From positions 124,001-188,000 of the forward strand of contig NZ_JACOIK010000008.1 in assembly GCF_014692515.1 (NCBI RefSeq): a stretch of 64,000 nt of DNA, given 5' to 3'. Within the stretch, counting starts at the first letter, position 1; each line of letters begins with the position of its first letter. This document shows, piece by piece, positions 16,847-24,914 of the stretch. The DNA is from Sphingobacterium micropteri (GTDB lineage: Bacteria > Bacteroidota > Bacteroidia > Sphingobacteriales > Sphingobacteriaceae). Below the pieces are notes generated by a model. The model saw only the letters and a program-made list of their open reading frames with translations, made no database searches and was not told the DNA's origin. The translations under genes were made by a program, and so were the position numbers.

Positions 16847-16936
16847 ATGAGAAGAACACCATACACCACCATAACAATCGTTGCACTAGTTGTATTAATA
16901 ATGATATTTGTGACGACCTGTGCAGGCACAGCGTAA
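16847..16936 (+). CDS. 29-residue hydrophobic peptide, copy 2
   Basis: Paralogue of the peptide at 16650, again exactly 29 residues: start MRRTPYTT, one hydrophobic helix, end FVTTCAGTA. An AAAGGA ribosome site at 16834-16839 sits 7 bp before the ATG, and a TATCCCTG box resembling that of copy 1 lies at 16781-16788. It ends 7 bp before the stop codon of the convergent sodium:alanine symporter gene, and no terminator is visible between them, so symporter read-through RNA would be antisense to both peptides. Tandem duplication plus a potential antisense RNA recalls type I toxin-antitoxin loci, but this is inference. Confidence 0.7.
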   Translation: MRRTPYTTITIVALVVLIMIFVTTCAGTA

Positions 16937-16943
16937 ATTGATT

Positions 16944-18425
16944 TTACTCTTTTTCCCAAAAGTCTGCATTTTTAATCCCTAGTTCTTTGGGATTAAAATT
17001 AGGGTCTTTAATTCCTGCTTTACGCTTTTTGGTATAGTCGTTCCATACTTTCAAAGCGGGTTTACTAAGTAACAAGATAGCGATTAAATTTACCCAAGCC
17101 ATTAATCCTACACCAATATCCCCCAAATCCCAAGCTAAGCCGGCTGTCCTAACGGTACCAAAATAAGTCGCCGCGAGAAAACCAATCCGCAATATCCATA
17201 TCACCACTTTCGTATTACCCTTTTTAAAGATGTACGCAATATTGGTTTCCGCATAATAGTAATATGCCATAATTGTCGTAAAAGCAAAAAAGAATAAAGC
17301 TATAGCTACAAACTGATTTCCGATAGACGGGAAATGATGTGCCACAGCGGCCTGTGTAAAGCCACCTGCCTCTACCCCCGGCACGTGCTCGGCTACAAAA
17401 GTCAATGCATTTCCGGAAGCATCAAATGTTTCTCCGGTATTAAACATCCCGGTAAACAGAATCATAAAAGCTGTGGCGGTACAGACAAATAAGGTATCCA
17501 CATATACAGAAAAGGCCTGTACTAAACCCTGTTGAGCCGGATGCTTCACCTCCGCTGCGGCAGCCGCATGGGGGGCCGTTCCTTGTCCTGCTTCATTGGA
17601 ATATATACCTCGTTTTATACCCCAGGCAATAGCCATTCCTACGATACCGCCAAATGTAGCGTCCATACTGAAAGCGGAAGAAACAATAAGCTCTAACACG
17701 GTTGGAATCTGCCAAAAGTTCAACGCAATAATCACTAAGGCCATTAAAATATAAGCACCTGCCATAAAAGGGACGATATATTCAGAAGCTTGTCCCAAAC
17801 GTTTTACACCACCTATGATGATAATGCCTAATAACACAACAATAGCTACGCCTACCCAGCTTACAGGTAAATCCATATTTAGAATGGATAAAGTTGTAGA
17901 TTCTATACCAAAAGCATTTGTTACCGTACCATTTACCGCATTACTCTGCACACCAGGCAATAAAAACCCGGTGCTGACAATCGTCACAATCGCAAAGAGG
18001 ATCGCATACCACTTTACACCCAACCCTTTTTCTATATAATAGGCCGGACCACCACGATATTCGCCATCCTGCTCCTGTTTATAAACCTGTCCTAAAGTTG
18101 CTTCAACAAAAGCAGAAGCAGAACCCAGAAAAGCAATTGCCCACATCCAGAATACGGCACCTGGCCCCCCCATAAAGATTGCTGTTGCCACCCCCACAAT
18201 ATTACCCGTACCAACCCTTCCCGATATGGCTAACGCAAATGCTTGAAAGGAAGAGATACCTTTATCAGAGTCACGTTTTACAAATAACAAACGTAACATC
18301 TCCTTTATGTAAGCTACCTGTAGAAATCGGGTGCGAAATGAAAAATACAGTCCGGTAAACAAACAGAGATAGATAAGAAAATCACTCCAGACAAGGTTAG
18401 ACACTACTTTTACAATACTTTCCAT
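16944..18425 (-). CDS. Alanine/glycine:cation symporter (AGCS family)
   Basis: A 493-residue inner-membrane symporter that takes up alanine or glycine with sodium. It has about eleven membrane helices and the AGCS signatures FQAFALAISGRVGTGNIVGVATA near residue 80 and GIYSNEAGQGTAPHAAAAAEVKHPAQQGLVQ in the middle, with a lysine/glutamate-rich tail. I start at the ATG at 18425 (MESIVKVVSNLVW), where family members begin. The frame is open for a further 66 codons upstream, but that part is basic and unlike the family. Its stop lies 7 bp from the second small peptide gene, in convergent orientation. Confidence 0.93.
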   Translation of the reverse strand: MESIVKVVSNLVWSDFLIYLCLFTGLYFSFRTRFLQVAYIKEMLRLLFVKRDSDKGISSFQAFALAISGRVGTGNIVGVATAIFMGGPGAVFWMWAIAFLGSASAFVEATLGQVYKQEQDGEYRGGPAYYIEKGLGVKWYAILFAIVTIVSTGFLLPGVQSNAVNGTVTNAFGIESTTLSILNMDLPVSWVGVAIVVLLGIIIIGGVKRLGQASEYIVPFMAGAYILMALVIIALNFWQIPTVLELIVSSAFSMDATFGGIVGMAIAWGIKRGIYSNEAGQGTAPHAAAAAEVKHPAQQGLVQAFSVYVDTLFVCTATAFMILFTGMFNTGETFDASGNALTFVAEHVPGVEAGGFTQAAVAHHFPSIGNQFVAIALFFFAFTTIMAYYYYAETNIAYIFKKGNTKVVIWILRIGFLAATYFGTVRTAGLAWDLGDIGVGLMAWVNLIAILLLSKPALKVWNDYTKKRKAGIKDPNFNPKELGIKNADFWEKE

Positions 18426-18589
18426 ATATTTTTTTGATGCGTTCGGTTGTGTACGGTTATTTCTACGGTTTAAAGAAAAGATTTTTTTTGCAAAAAGACA
18501 TACATTTTTTATATAATCTTCCAAAATTCTTTTTCTTGGACGATACCTGTAAGTTTTCCACCCTACCCCACTTCTTACAGAAAATGCCT

Positions 18590-18597
18590 TATATTTG
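18590..18597 (+). promoter_or_regulatory. -7 element of the CDF transporter gene
   Basis: TATATTTG matches TAnnTTTG exactly, 19 bp before the ATG at 18617. No TTG is visible at the expected -33 position. Confidence 0.45.
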
Positions 18598-18616
18598 AAT
18601 AAAATGGGACGATGTA

Positions 18617-19492
18617 ATGTCAAATTCGGATAAGGCGATTAGAACGACTTACTTTAGTATACTGACCAACTTTTTGTTGGCATTGGTGAAGTGGTTAGCC
18701 GGTTACTTCGGCCATTCCCATGCCTTGATTGCCGATGCTATTGAATCTACCGCTGATATTTTTTCTTCGTTTTTGGTATTATTGGGATTAAAATATTCTA
18801 AACGCCCAGCCGACCAAACACACCCTTATGGACATGGACGTATAGAGCCTTTGATTACCTTTATCGTTGTTATTTTCCTTATTGTTTCAGCTTTCATTAT
18901 TGCGAAAGAGAGTATTCATAACATTCAGACACCACACGAGGCTCCCAAATCCTGGACATTGTATGTATTAGGAGCGATTATTATCTGGAAGGAAATTTCT
19001 TTCCGGGTGATCATGAGAAGGAGTAAAAAACTCAACAGCACATCCCTCAAAGCGGATGCCTGGCATCACCGTAGTGATGCTATTACGTCTGTAGCTGCTT
19101 TTATCGGTATATCGGTAGCTTTGATTTTCGGTGAAGGGTATGAAAGTGCGGATGATTGGGCAGCATTATTGGCTTCCGGATTAATTATCTATAATTGTTA
19201 CGGCATATTTCGGCCGGCATTGGCCGAAATCATGGATGAAAACCGCTATGAAGAGTTGGAGGAAGAAGTTCGCCAACACTCCCTGAATGTACCCGGAGTG
19301 GCGTTGATCGAAAAATGTTATATACGAAAAATCGGCATGCTATTCCAAATAGATTTGCATGCCGTCGTAAATCCTAACCTGTCTGTACGAGAAGGACACG
19401 CGATAGCGCATGATCTCAAAGACTATCTAATCGCAAACCTAGACAATATCGGAAATGTCTTCGTGCATATTGAGCCGTTTGAGGAAAATTAA
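18617..19492 (+). CDS. Cation diffusion facilitator (CDF) metal exporter
   Basis: A 291-residue CDF-family transporter that exports divalent metals such as zinc, iron or manganese in exchange for protons. Membrane helices occupy about the first 200 residues. The metal-site signatures are HALIADAIESTADIFSSFLV (helix 2), HPYGHGRIEPL (loop 2-3) and DAWHHRSDAITSVAAFIGI (helix 5). The C-terminal cytosolic domain has the usual alpha-beta end with HAVVNPNLSVREGHAIAHDLK. Metal specificity is not clear. Its stop overlaps that of the fucose dehydrogenase gene in the palindrome TTAA (19489-19492). Confidence 0.93.
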   Translation: MSNSDKAIRTTYFSILTNFLLALVKWLAGYFGHSHALIADAIESTADIFSSFLVLLGLKYSKRPADQTHPYGHGRIEPLITFIVVIFLIVSAFIIAKESIHNIQTPHEAPKSWTLYVLGAIIIWKEISFRVIMRRSKKLNSTSLKADAWHHRSDAITSVAAFIGISVALIFGEGYESADDWAALLASGLIIYNCYGIFRPALAEIMDENRYEELEEEVRQHSLNVPGVALIEKCYIRKIGMLFQIDLHAVVNPNLSVREGHAIAHDLKDYLIANLDNIGNVFVHIEPFEEN

Positions 19493-20280
19493 TCTTCTTT
19501 GATCAATGATCTATCTAAATGCACATATCCGCCGTCTACATGTATAAGCTGTCCTGTCGTGTGGCTTGATCTATCAGACAGCAAAAATACGGTCGTATTA
19601 GCTATCTCTTCGGATGTCGTCATCCGGTGTTCCAGGGGTATGCGATCCGTTATTTTCTTCAGCGTTTCTTCCGGATTATCCAACGTCTGTATCCAAGAAT
19701 CATACTGCGGCGTTGCACATTCTGCTACTACAATCGCATTCACCCGAATACTATAGGGCAACAGCTCAACGGCCCATTCACGTGTGAGTGCATTCCGTCC
19801 TCCGTTTGACGCAGCATATCCCGAGGTATTTCCTTGCCCCGTCTCCGCGGTTTTCGAGCTAATATTGACGATACTCCCTTTAGCTATACGTAAAGCGTCA
19901 ACACTATAGTGAACCATTAAATAGTAGTGGATCAAGTTCTTATGTAATGATTCTAAAAATCGCTCGTAGTCACCAGAAAGAAGTCCGACACCATCATTAT
20001 GGCCGGCATTATTGACTAAACCATCAATGCGGCCTAAAGCATTTAGTGTTTCTTCTACCGCTTTCTTACACTCTTCTGGTCTGGACAGTTCGGCTTCGAC
20101 CGCAAGGGCTTTGCCGCCTATAGCTTCTACCTCGGCCTTAACCCGATTATTGTCGGCTTGTTTCCTTCCGACAATTACCGGCACCGCTCCCTCTTTCGCC
20201 AGTGCTAAAACAACAGCCCTTCCAATACCTTTCGCCCCGCCGGTTACGATGACTACCTTATCTTTTAAATTTAAATCCAT
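19489..20280 (-). CDS. Short-chain dehydrogenase, probable L-fucose dehydrogenase
   Basis: A 263-residue SDR, last gene of the fucose operon, expected to oxidise L-fucose to L-fuconolactone with NAD(P). The Rossmann motif GGAKGIGRAVV, the NNAGH motif and the catalytic Ser/Tyr region NISSKTAETGQGNTSGYAASNGG are present. Unusually, the Lys of the YxxxK motif is Asn here (codon AAC), although the second SDR of the operon keeps YSMSK. The assignment rests on context: every other step of oxidative fucose breakdown is encoded alongside. It is separated from the lactonase gene by 94 bp that contain an inverted repeat. Confidence 0.8.
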   Translation of the reverse strand: MDLNLKDKVVIVTGGAKGIGRAVVLALAKEGAVPVIVGRKQADNNRVKAEVEAIGGKALAVEAELSRPEECKKAVEETLNALGRIDGLVNNAGHNDGVGLLSGDYERFLESLHKNLIHYYLMVHYSVDALRIAKGSIVNISSKTAETGQGNTSGYAASNGGRNALTREWAVELLPYSIRVNAIVVAECATPQYDSWIQTLDNPEETLKKITDRIPLEHRMTTSEEIANTTVFLLSDRSSHTTGQLIHVDGGYVHLDRSLIKED

Positions 20281-20295
20281 TCTTTTTTAGTGACA

Positions 20296-20361
20296 AGTAA
20301 CGAGTGACAACGTAATGTGTTATAAATTTAACCATTCGTCAACCATTGCCTACTCGTTACT
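20296..20361. repeat. Perfect 10-bp inverted repeat inside the fucose operon
   Basis: AGTAACGAGT (20296-20305) and ACTCGTTACT (20352-20361) are exact inverse complements separated by 46 bp, in the only long gap (94 bp) of the operon. The left arm is also echoed by nearby GTGACAA and GTAATG words. It could form an mRNA stem that sets the level of the last gene, or be an intergenic repeat family member. Confidence 0.55.
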
Positions 20362-20374
20362 GATTATTCATTAA

Positions 20375-21208
20375 TCAGTACTTTACGCCGTAGAACTGGG
20401 CAGCATTTCCACCCCAAAAAGCTGTTAAGTCTTCATCGGAAAAACCTGTCAATGCTGTACCTGCTATCTGCATTACATCCTCATAAGTGGCCGCAACGAG
20501 ACAAACTGGCCAGTCCGTTCCGAACATAATACGCTGCTTCCCGAAACAAGCTACGACTTGCTGTATATAAGGTTTAAAATCATCCACCGTCCAATTCTTC
20601 CAATCTGCTTCCGTCACCAAGCCCGACACTTTACAGTAAACATTCGGAAATGTCGCCAATTTTTCGATAAATATTGCCCATTCGTCAAATTCCCGCGTCC
20701 GTATAGCTGGTTTTGCCATATGGTCTAATACAAAGCGCTGTTCCGGGTTTTGCTCTACACAGACTAAGGTACTGTCGTAATGTCTTGGACGAATTAATAA
20801 ATCATAGGTGTACTGGCGCGCAGTCAATGCTTTAATTCCGCGCAGGAATGCCGGGCGAATCAGGAAATCAGGATCTTCTTCGGCTTCGACAACATGCCTA
20901 AAACCCTTGATAATAGGATACTGACGAAAATGCTCTACATGTTTCTCTACCTCGTCCGACTGTAGATCTACCCATCCAACGACACCCTTGATCATCGCAT
21001 ACATGGTTGACAAATCCACTAAAAATTGTGTTTCCTCGTGCGACTGTGACGCCTGTACAGCGATCGTACCGTCTATTCCATTTGACTTAAGTACGGCAGC
21101 CAAATCCGTCGGTAAAAAGTTTCGACGGATAGCTGCCATATCATCGGTTATCCATGCATCCCGTTCGGCATTGAATACCCAAAAATGCTGATGTGAATCA
21201 ATCCGCAT
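20375..21208 (-). CDS. Amidohydrolase, probable L-fucono-lactonase
   Basis: A 277-residue metal-dependent hydrolase of the amidohydrolase_2 fold (COG3618), the class that includes L-fuconolactone hydrolases. Metal motifs include IDSHQHFW at the start, the mid-protein HMAKPAIRTREFDEW, and FGTDWPVC near the end. It should open L-fuconolactone to L-fuconate, step two of the oxidative pathway. I start at the ATG at 21208; a TTG two codons upstream is less likely. It overlaps the end of the following FAH-family gene by 11 bp, showing coupling. Confidence 0.85.
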   Translation of the reverse strand: MRIDSHQHFWVFNAERDAWITDDMAAIRRNFLPTDLAAVLKSNGIDGTIAVQASQSHEETQFLVDLSTMYAMIKGVVGWVDLQSDEVEKHVEHFRQYPIIKGFRHVVEAEEDPDFLIRPAFLRGIKALTARQYTYDLLIRPRHYDSTLVCVEQNPEQRFVLDHMAKPAIRTREFDEWAIFIEKLATFPNVYCKVSGLVTEADWKNWTVDDFKPYIQQVVACFGKQRIMFGTDWPVCLVAATYEDVMQIAGTALTGFSDEDLTAFWGGNAAQFYGVKY

Positions 21209-22052
21209 ATGCAATAACTTCTTGACGTGATTCGCCTAGATAATCTGCGCCTAATTCGACCACATCTCCCGCTTTAAGATAAATTGGCGGATTAAATCCG
21301 AGTCCCACACCTGCTGGCGTGCCCGTTGATATAACATCTCCAGGTAACAATGTCATAAATTGAGATACATAAGATACAACATGTTGCACGGAAAAAATTA
21401 AATTAGAGGTATTACCGTCTTGGTAGGTGTTACCGTTAACTTTCAACCAGAGACGCACATTGTTGATATCTGGAATCTCGTCGACAGTAGTCATATAAGG
21501 TCCCATCGGCGCAAACGTATCACAACCTTTTCCCTTATCCCAGGTACCTCCACGTTCCAATTGATATGCCCGTTCCGAAACATCGTTGTGAAGCACGTAT
21601 CCCGCCACGTAGTTTAAAGCATCTGCTTCTTCTACGTAAGAAGCCTTCTTTCCTATCACAATACCAAATTCCACTTCCCAATCTGTTTTCGTCGAGTTTC
21701 TAGGGATAACAATCTGGTCGTTTGGCCCTATCAACGAGGTCGTAGATTTCATGAAAATAATCGGTTCGCTAGGTATAGCTGCTCCCGTTTCTTCCGCATG
21801 GTCTTTATAATTTAACCCTATACAAACAATTTTAGAAGGACGCGCAAACGGAGCTCCTAAACGTGTCCCCACTGGAACTTCCAACAAATTACCTGCATTT
21901 GCTTTTACAAATTCCGCTAGCCTCGCTAAACCATTTTCAGCAAAAAACTGCTCATTATAATCACCACCAAAGGCTGAAACATCGTAATTTACACCATCGA
22001 TTTGCACACCGATTTTTTCTTTTCCAAATTCTCCGAATCGTATTAACTTCAT
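21198..22052 (-). CDS. Fumarylacetoacetate hydrolase family, probable 2,4-diketo-3-deoxy-L-fuconate hydrolase
   Basis: A 284-residue FAH-fold hydrolase. The core motifs are KIVCIGLNYKDHAEETGAAIPSEPIIFMK, the metal-binding DWEVEFGIVIGKKA and the end segment LLPGDVISTGTPAGVGLGF. In the known oxidative L-fucose route the homologous enzyme splits 2,4-diketo-3-deoxy-L-fuconate to pyruvate and L-lactate. It sits between the lactonase gene and the ketodeoxyfuconate dehydrogenase gene. The substrate is inferred from context, since FAH proteins act on several keto acids. Confidence 0.85.
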   Translation of the reverse strand: MKLIRFGEFGKEKIGVQIDGVNYDVSAFGGDYNEQFFAENGLARLAEFVKANAGNLLEVPVGTRLGAPFARPSKIVCIGLNYKDHAEETGAAIPSEPIIFMKSTTSLIGPNDQIVIPRNSTKTDWEVEFGIVIGKKASYVEEADALNYVAGYVLHNDVSERAYQLERGGTWDKGKGCDTFAPMGPYMTTVDEIPDINNVRLWLKVNGNTYQDGNTSNLIFSVQHVVSYVSQFMTLLPGDVISTGTPAGVGLGFNPPIYLKAGDVVELGADYLGESRQEVIAYAD

Positions 22053-22113
22053 TTTTATAATATTGTATATTTAAATATCGTATATAGACAAATTTGCATT
22101 CGTCTGTGGTTTC

Positions 22114-22878
22114 TTAATTATTTAGTTTAATAAATCCTCCGTCGATCGGGTAATCATTTCCCGTTATAAACCCTGCATCATCGGAACACAGAAACAAGGC
22201 TAATTTAGCAATTTCTTCCGGTTTTGCCATTCTGCCTATAGGTTGGGATTTGGAAAGCTTCTCAAACATTTCTGTTTCCTGCCCAGGGTAGTTTTTTGTA
22301 ATAAAACCATCGACAAAAGGCGTGTGTACCCTCGCCGGAGAAATAGAATTAGAACGGATATTGTCAGCCATGTAATCCCGAGCTACTGACATACTCATAG
22401 CATAGATCGCACCTTTGCTCATGGAATAAGCAAATCGATCACTGATACCTACCACCGCTGCAATAGATGCTAAATTCAAGATTGCTCCGCCCCCATTCGC
22501 TTTCATGACCGGCACTACGGCGTAAAGTGCATTGTATGCTCCCTTTACATTTACATTAAACACCCGATCAAAATCGTCAATTGAACATTTCTCCAAATTA
22601 CCGACATGCGCAATACCCGCGTTATTGACCAAAATATCTACCCGCCCAATACGCTCTACCACACGCTTCACTTCCATCTGTTCCGCAACATTACAGGCAT
22701 GCAACTTCGCTTGTCCGCCACCGGCTATAATGCTATCAACAACGGGTTGTGCCACCTCCGCATTTAAATCTACAATGTGTACGTATGCGCCTTCTTGTGC
22801 AAAAAGTTCCGATATGGCTTTTCCTATACCACTGCCGCCTCCCGTAATAATCGCTACCTTATTATTTAGCTTTGACAT
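22114..22878 (-). CDS. Short-chain dehydrogenase, probable 2-keto-3-deoxy-L-fuconate dehydrogenase
   Basis: A 254-residue classical SDR with intact features: IITGGGSGIGKAI for NAD binding, DLNAE after strand 2 (favouring NAD), NNAGIAHVG, and the catalytic Tyr and Lys in FAYSMSKGAIYAMSMS. The end PEEIAKLALFLCSDDAGFITGNDYPIDGGF is typical. It should oxidise 2-keto-3-deoxy-L-fuconate at C4 to the diketo acid that the neighbouring FAH-family enzyme cleaves. Gaps of 61 and 30 bp separate it from its neighbours. Confidence 0.87.
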   Translation of the reverse strand: MSKLNNKVAIITGGGSGIGKAISELFAQEGAYVHIVDLNAEVAQPVVDSIIAGGGQAKLHACNVAEQMEVKRVVERIGRVDILVNNAGIAHVGNLEKCSIDDFDRVFNVNVKGAYNALYAVVPVMKANGGGAILNLASIAAVVGISDRFAYSMSKGAIYAMSMSVARDYMADNIRSNSISPARVHTPFVDGFITKNYPGQETEMFEKLSKSQPIGRMAKPEEIAKLALFLCSDDAGFITGNDYPIDGGFIKLNN

Positions 22879-22908
22879 ATTATTAAGTATTAATTTTAAG
22901 ACTAATTT

Positions 22909-24573
22909 TTACAACGATACACCTCTTCGCCAAGGAATAAAATCATCCTGTCCCAACCGTACCGCTTGGGGTTGTTCTTCACCACTCGCTACCTTAATTA
23001 CATATTCCAATATTCGATGGGCTGTTTCCGGTATCGTTTCCTCTCCGTCTATAATTGTCCCACAGTTGATATCGATAATATCCGGCATCTTTTCAAATGT
23101 TTTCGTATTCGTAGACAGCTTAATAACAGGTGTAACAGGGTTTCCGGTCGGAGTTCCCAATCCAGTTGTAAAAAGTACGATATTCGCTCCGGCCGCCACC
23201 TCTGCTGTTGTACTTTCCACATCATTACCCGGTGTACACAAAAGGTTTAATCCCGGCGCATTTGCTACCTCGGGGTAATCCACTACTGCCGTCACCGGAG
23301 AATTCCCTCCTTTCTTTGCAGCACCTGCCGATTTTATAGCGTCCGTGATCAATCCGTCACGAATGTTTCCCGGGGATGGATTCATATAGAAACCAGAGCC
23401 ATCTGCTTCCGCTTTTGCGTTGTAGGTCTTCATTAAATACATAAATTTTTCAGCCGTAGCTTCATCGACACACCTATCACTTAATTCCTGTTCCACTCCA
23501 CAAAGCTCTGGAAATTCCGCTAAAATAACCGATCCTCCCATAGTTACCAACATATCCGATACGTATCCTAAGGCGGGATTAGCCGAAATACCCGAAAATC
23601 CATCTGAACCTCCGCACTCCAAGCCTATACATAATTTATCTAAAGTTGCCGGCTGACGCGTTTGTTTATTCGCTTGCGTAAGTCCGGCAAAAGTTGCTTT
23701 AATAGCTTTTTGCATCAATTCTTGCTCAGTACCCTCGAGTTGTTGCTCAAAAACATACAAAGGTTTATCGAATGCCACATCCCGCTTTTTAATTTCGTCC
23801 CGCAGTATCGAAGCTTGCGCATGCTGGCAACCAAGGCTCAAAACGGTAGCACCAGCTACATTGGGGTGTGTAATATAACCCGCAAGCAATCCACATAGTG
23901 CATCCGAGTCCATCCTCGTACCACCACACCCCATCTCGTGATTCAAAAACTTTACACCATCTACATTTGGAAAAAGGCGTATTTTCTCCTTACCAACTGT
24001 CGCTGGCGAAAGGTCTACAGCCAACAATTCATCCACAGAAGCACCCGCCTGATAGCGAGCGATTAATTCATCCACTTCGTCGGAATAATCTTTTGACGCT
24101 ACCTGATAGCCCAATTTCTCTTCCAATGCAGATTTTAATGTCAGCACATTCCTGTTCTCACAAAACACTAATGGAATAACCAACCAGTAATTGGCGGTTC
24201 CTACCGTACCATTACTACGGTGAAAACCATTAAAAGTACGTCCTTTAAAGGCAGATACATCCGGTTTCTCCCACACTAATTCTCGCTGCCCCAATTTAAA
24301 ATCATCCGAAGCATGACGTAAATTATCGGTACTGATAAGTATCCCTTCATCCACAGCATAATTCATTTTACCCACCAAAACGCCGTACATCATCACATCA
24401 GCATCTTTATCCAATGGATAAATCGTAAATTTATGTTTTGCGCGGACAGCTTCTCGTAACGCGAATGTGTGTTCGCCAAACTCCACCAAAAATCCCTGTG
24501 GTAGATCCCGCAATGCCACCAATACATTGTCTTTCGGATGTATTTGTAAATATGACAATCTCTCCCTATCCAT
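22909..24573 (-). CDS. UxaA (altronate dehydratase) family protein, probable L-fuconate dehydratase
   Basis: A 554-residue iron-dependent sugar-acid dehydratase of the UxaA family. The N-terminal SAF domain (residues about 10-90, YLQIHPKDNVLVALRDLPQG) is followed by the catalytic part with GFHRSNGTVGTANYWLVIPLVFCENRNVL, LNHEMGCGGTRMD and LGLECGGSDGFSGISANPALG. It should dehydrate L-fuconate to 2-keto-3-deoxy-L-fuconate. In Xanthomonas this step uses an enolase-superfamily enzyme. The Campylobacter jejuni fucose locus, by contrast, carries UxaA-like genes, which supports the reading here. It lies 2 bp after the mutarotase gene. Confidence 0.85.
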   Translation of the reverse strand: MDRERLSYLQIHPKDNVLVALRDLPQGFLVEFGEHTFALREAVRAKHKFTIYPLDKDADVMMYGVLVGKMNYAVDEGILISTDNLRHASDDFKLGQRELVWEKPDVSAFKGRTFNGFHRSNGTVGTANYWLVIPLVFCENRNVLTLKSALEEKLGYQVASKDYSDEVDELIARYQAGASVDELLAVDLSPATVGKEKIRLFPNVDGVKFLNHEMGCGGTRMDSDALCGLLAGYITHPNVAGATVLSLGCQHAQASILRDEIKKRDVAFDKPLYVFEQQLEGTEQELMQKAIKATFAGLTQANKQTRQPATLDKLCIGLECGGSDGFSGISANPALGYVSDMLVTMGGSVILAEFPELCGVEQELSDRCVDEATAEKFMYLMKTYNAKAEADGSGFYMNPSPGNIRDGLITDAIKSAGAAKKGGNSPVTAVVDYPEVANAPGLNLLCTPGNDVESTTAEVAAGANIVLFTTGLGTPTGNPVTPVIKLSTNTKTFEKMPDIIDINCGTIIDGEETIPETAHRILEYVIKVASGEEQPQAVRLGQDDFIPWRRGVSL

Positions 24574-24575
24574 TC

Positions 24576-24905
24576 TTATAATTCAAAAATTTTATTCATC
24601 AATACCCATTTTTCCCCCAATTTTGCACCCGGTATAGCGCGCTGATATCTCCACATCAGTGCTTCCCATTCCTGTACCTTAGGGTTGACCAAATCCATTT
24701 CATTTTTCTTTTCAAAACTAAATGTATTATCTACATCCATGATCATAAACAACCTATTTCCAAAGCGATATATCATCATATCTGTTATACCTGCGTCCTT
24801 TATCGATGCACAGATTTCTGGCCATACAGCTTGGTGATAAGCTTCATATTCCGCTATTAATTTCGGATCGTCTACGAGGTCCAGTGCAAATGCAAATCGT
24901 TCCAT
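24576..24905 (-). CDS. L-rhamnose/L-fucose mutarotase (RhaM/FucU-like)
   Basis: A 109-residue protein of the RhaM family that interconverts the alpha and beta anomers of 6-deoxy sugars. Family hallmarks are ALDLVDDPKLIAEYEAYHQAVWPEI with its His, IYRFGNRLFMIMDVD, and the late WEALMWRYQRAIPGAKLGEKWVLMNKIFEL. In this operon it should supply the pyranose anomer that fucose dehydrogenase uses. It is packed between the permease gene (9 bp) and the dehydratase gene (2 bp). Confidence 0.92.
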   Translation of the reverse strand: MERFAFALDLVDDPKLIAEYEAYHQAVWPEICASIKDAGITDMMIYRFGNRLFMIMDVDNTFSFEKKNEMDLVNPKVQEWEALMWRYQRAIPGAKLGEKWVLMNKIFEL

Positions 24906-24914
24906 ATCTTTTTA

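Noticed and set aside
16650..16936. Twin peptides as lipoproteins
   Set aside because: The Cys is preceded by Thr-Thr rather than a lipobox, and only a few residues follow.
18426..18623. N-terminal extension of the alanine symporter
   Set aside because: The 66 extra codons are basic and unlike the family; MESIVKVV at 18425 is the usual start.
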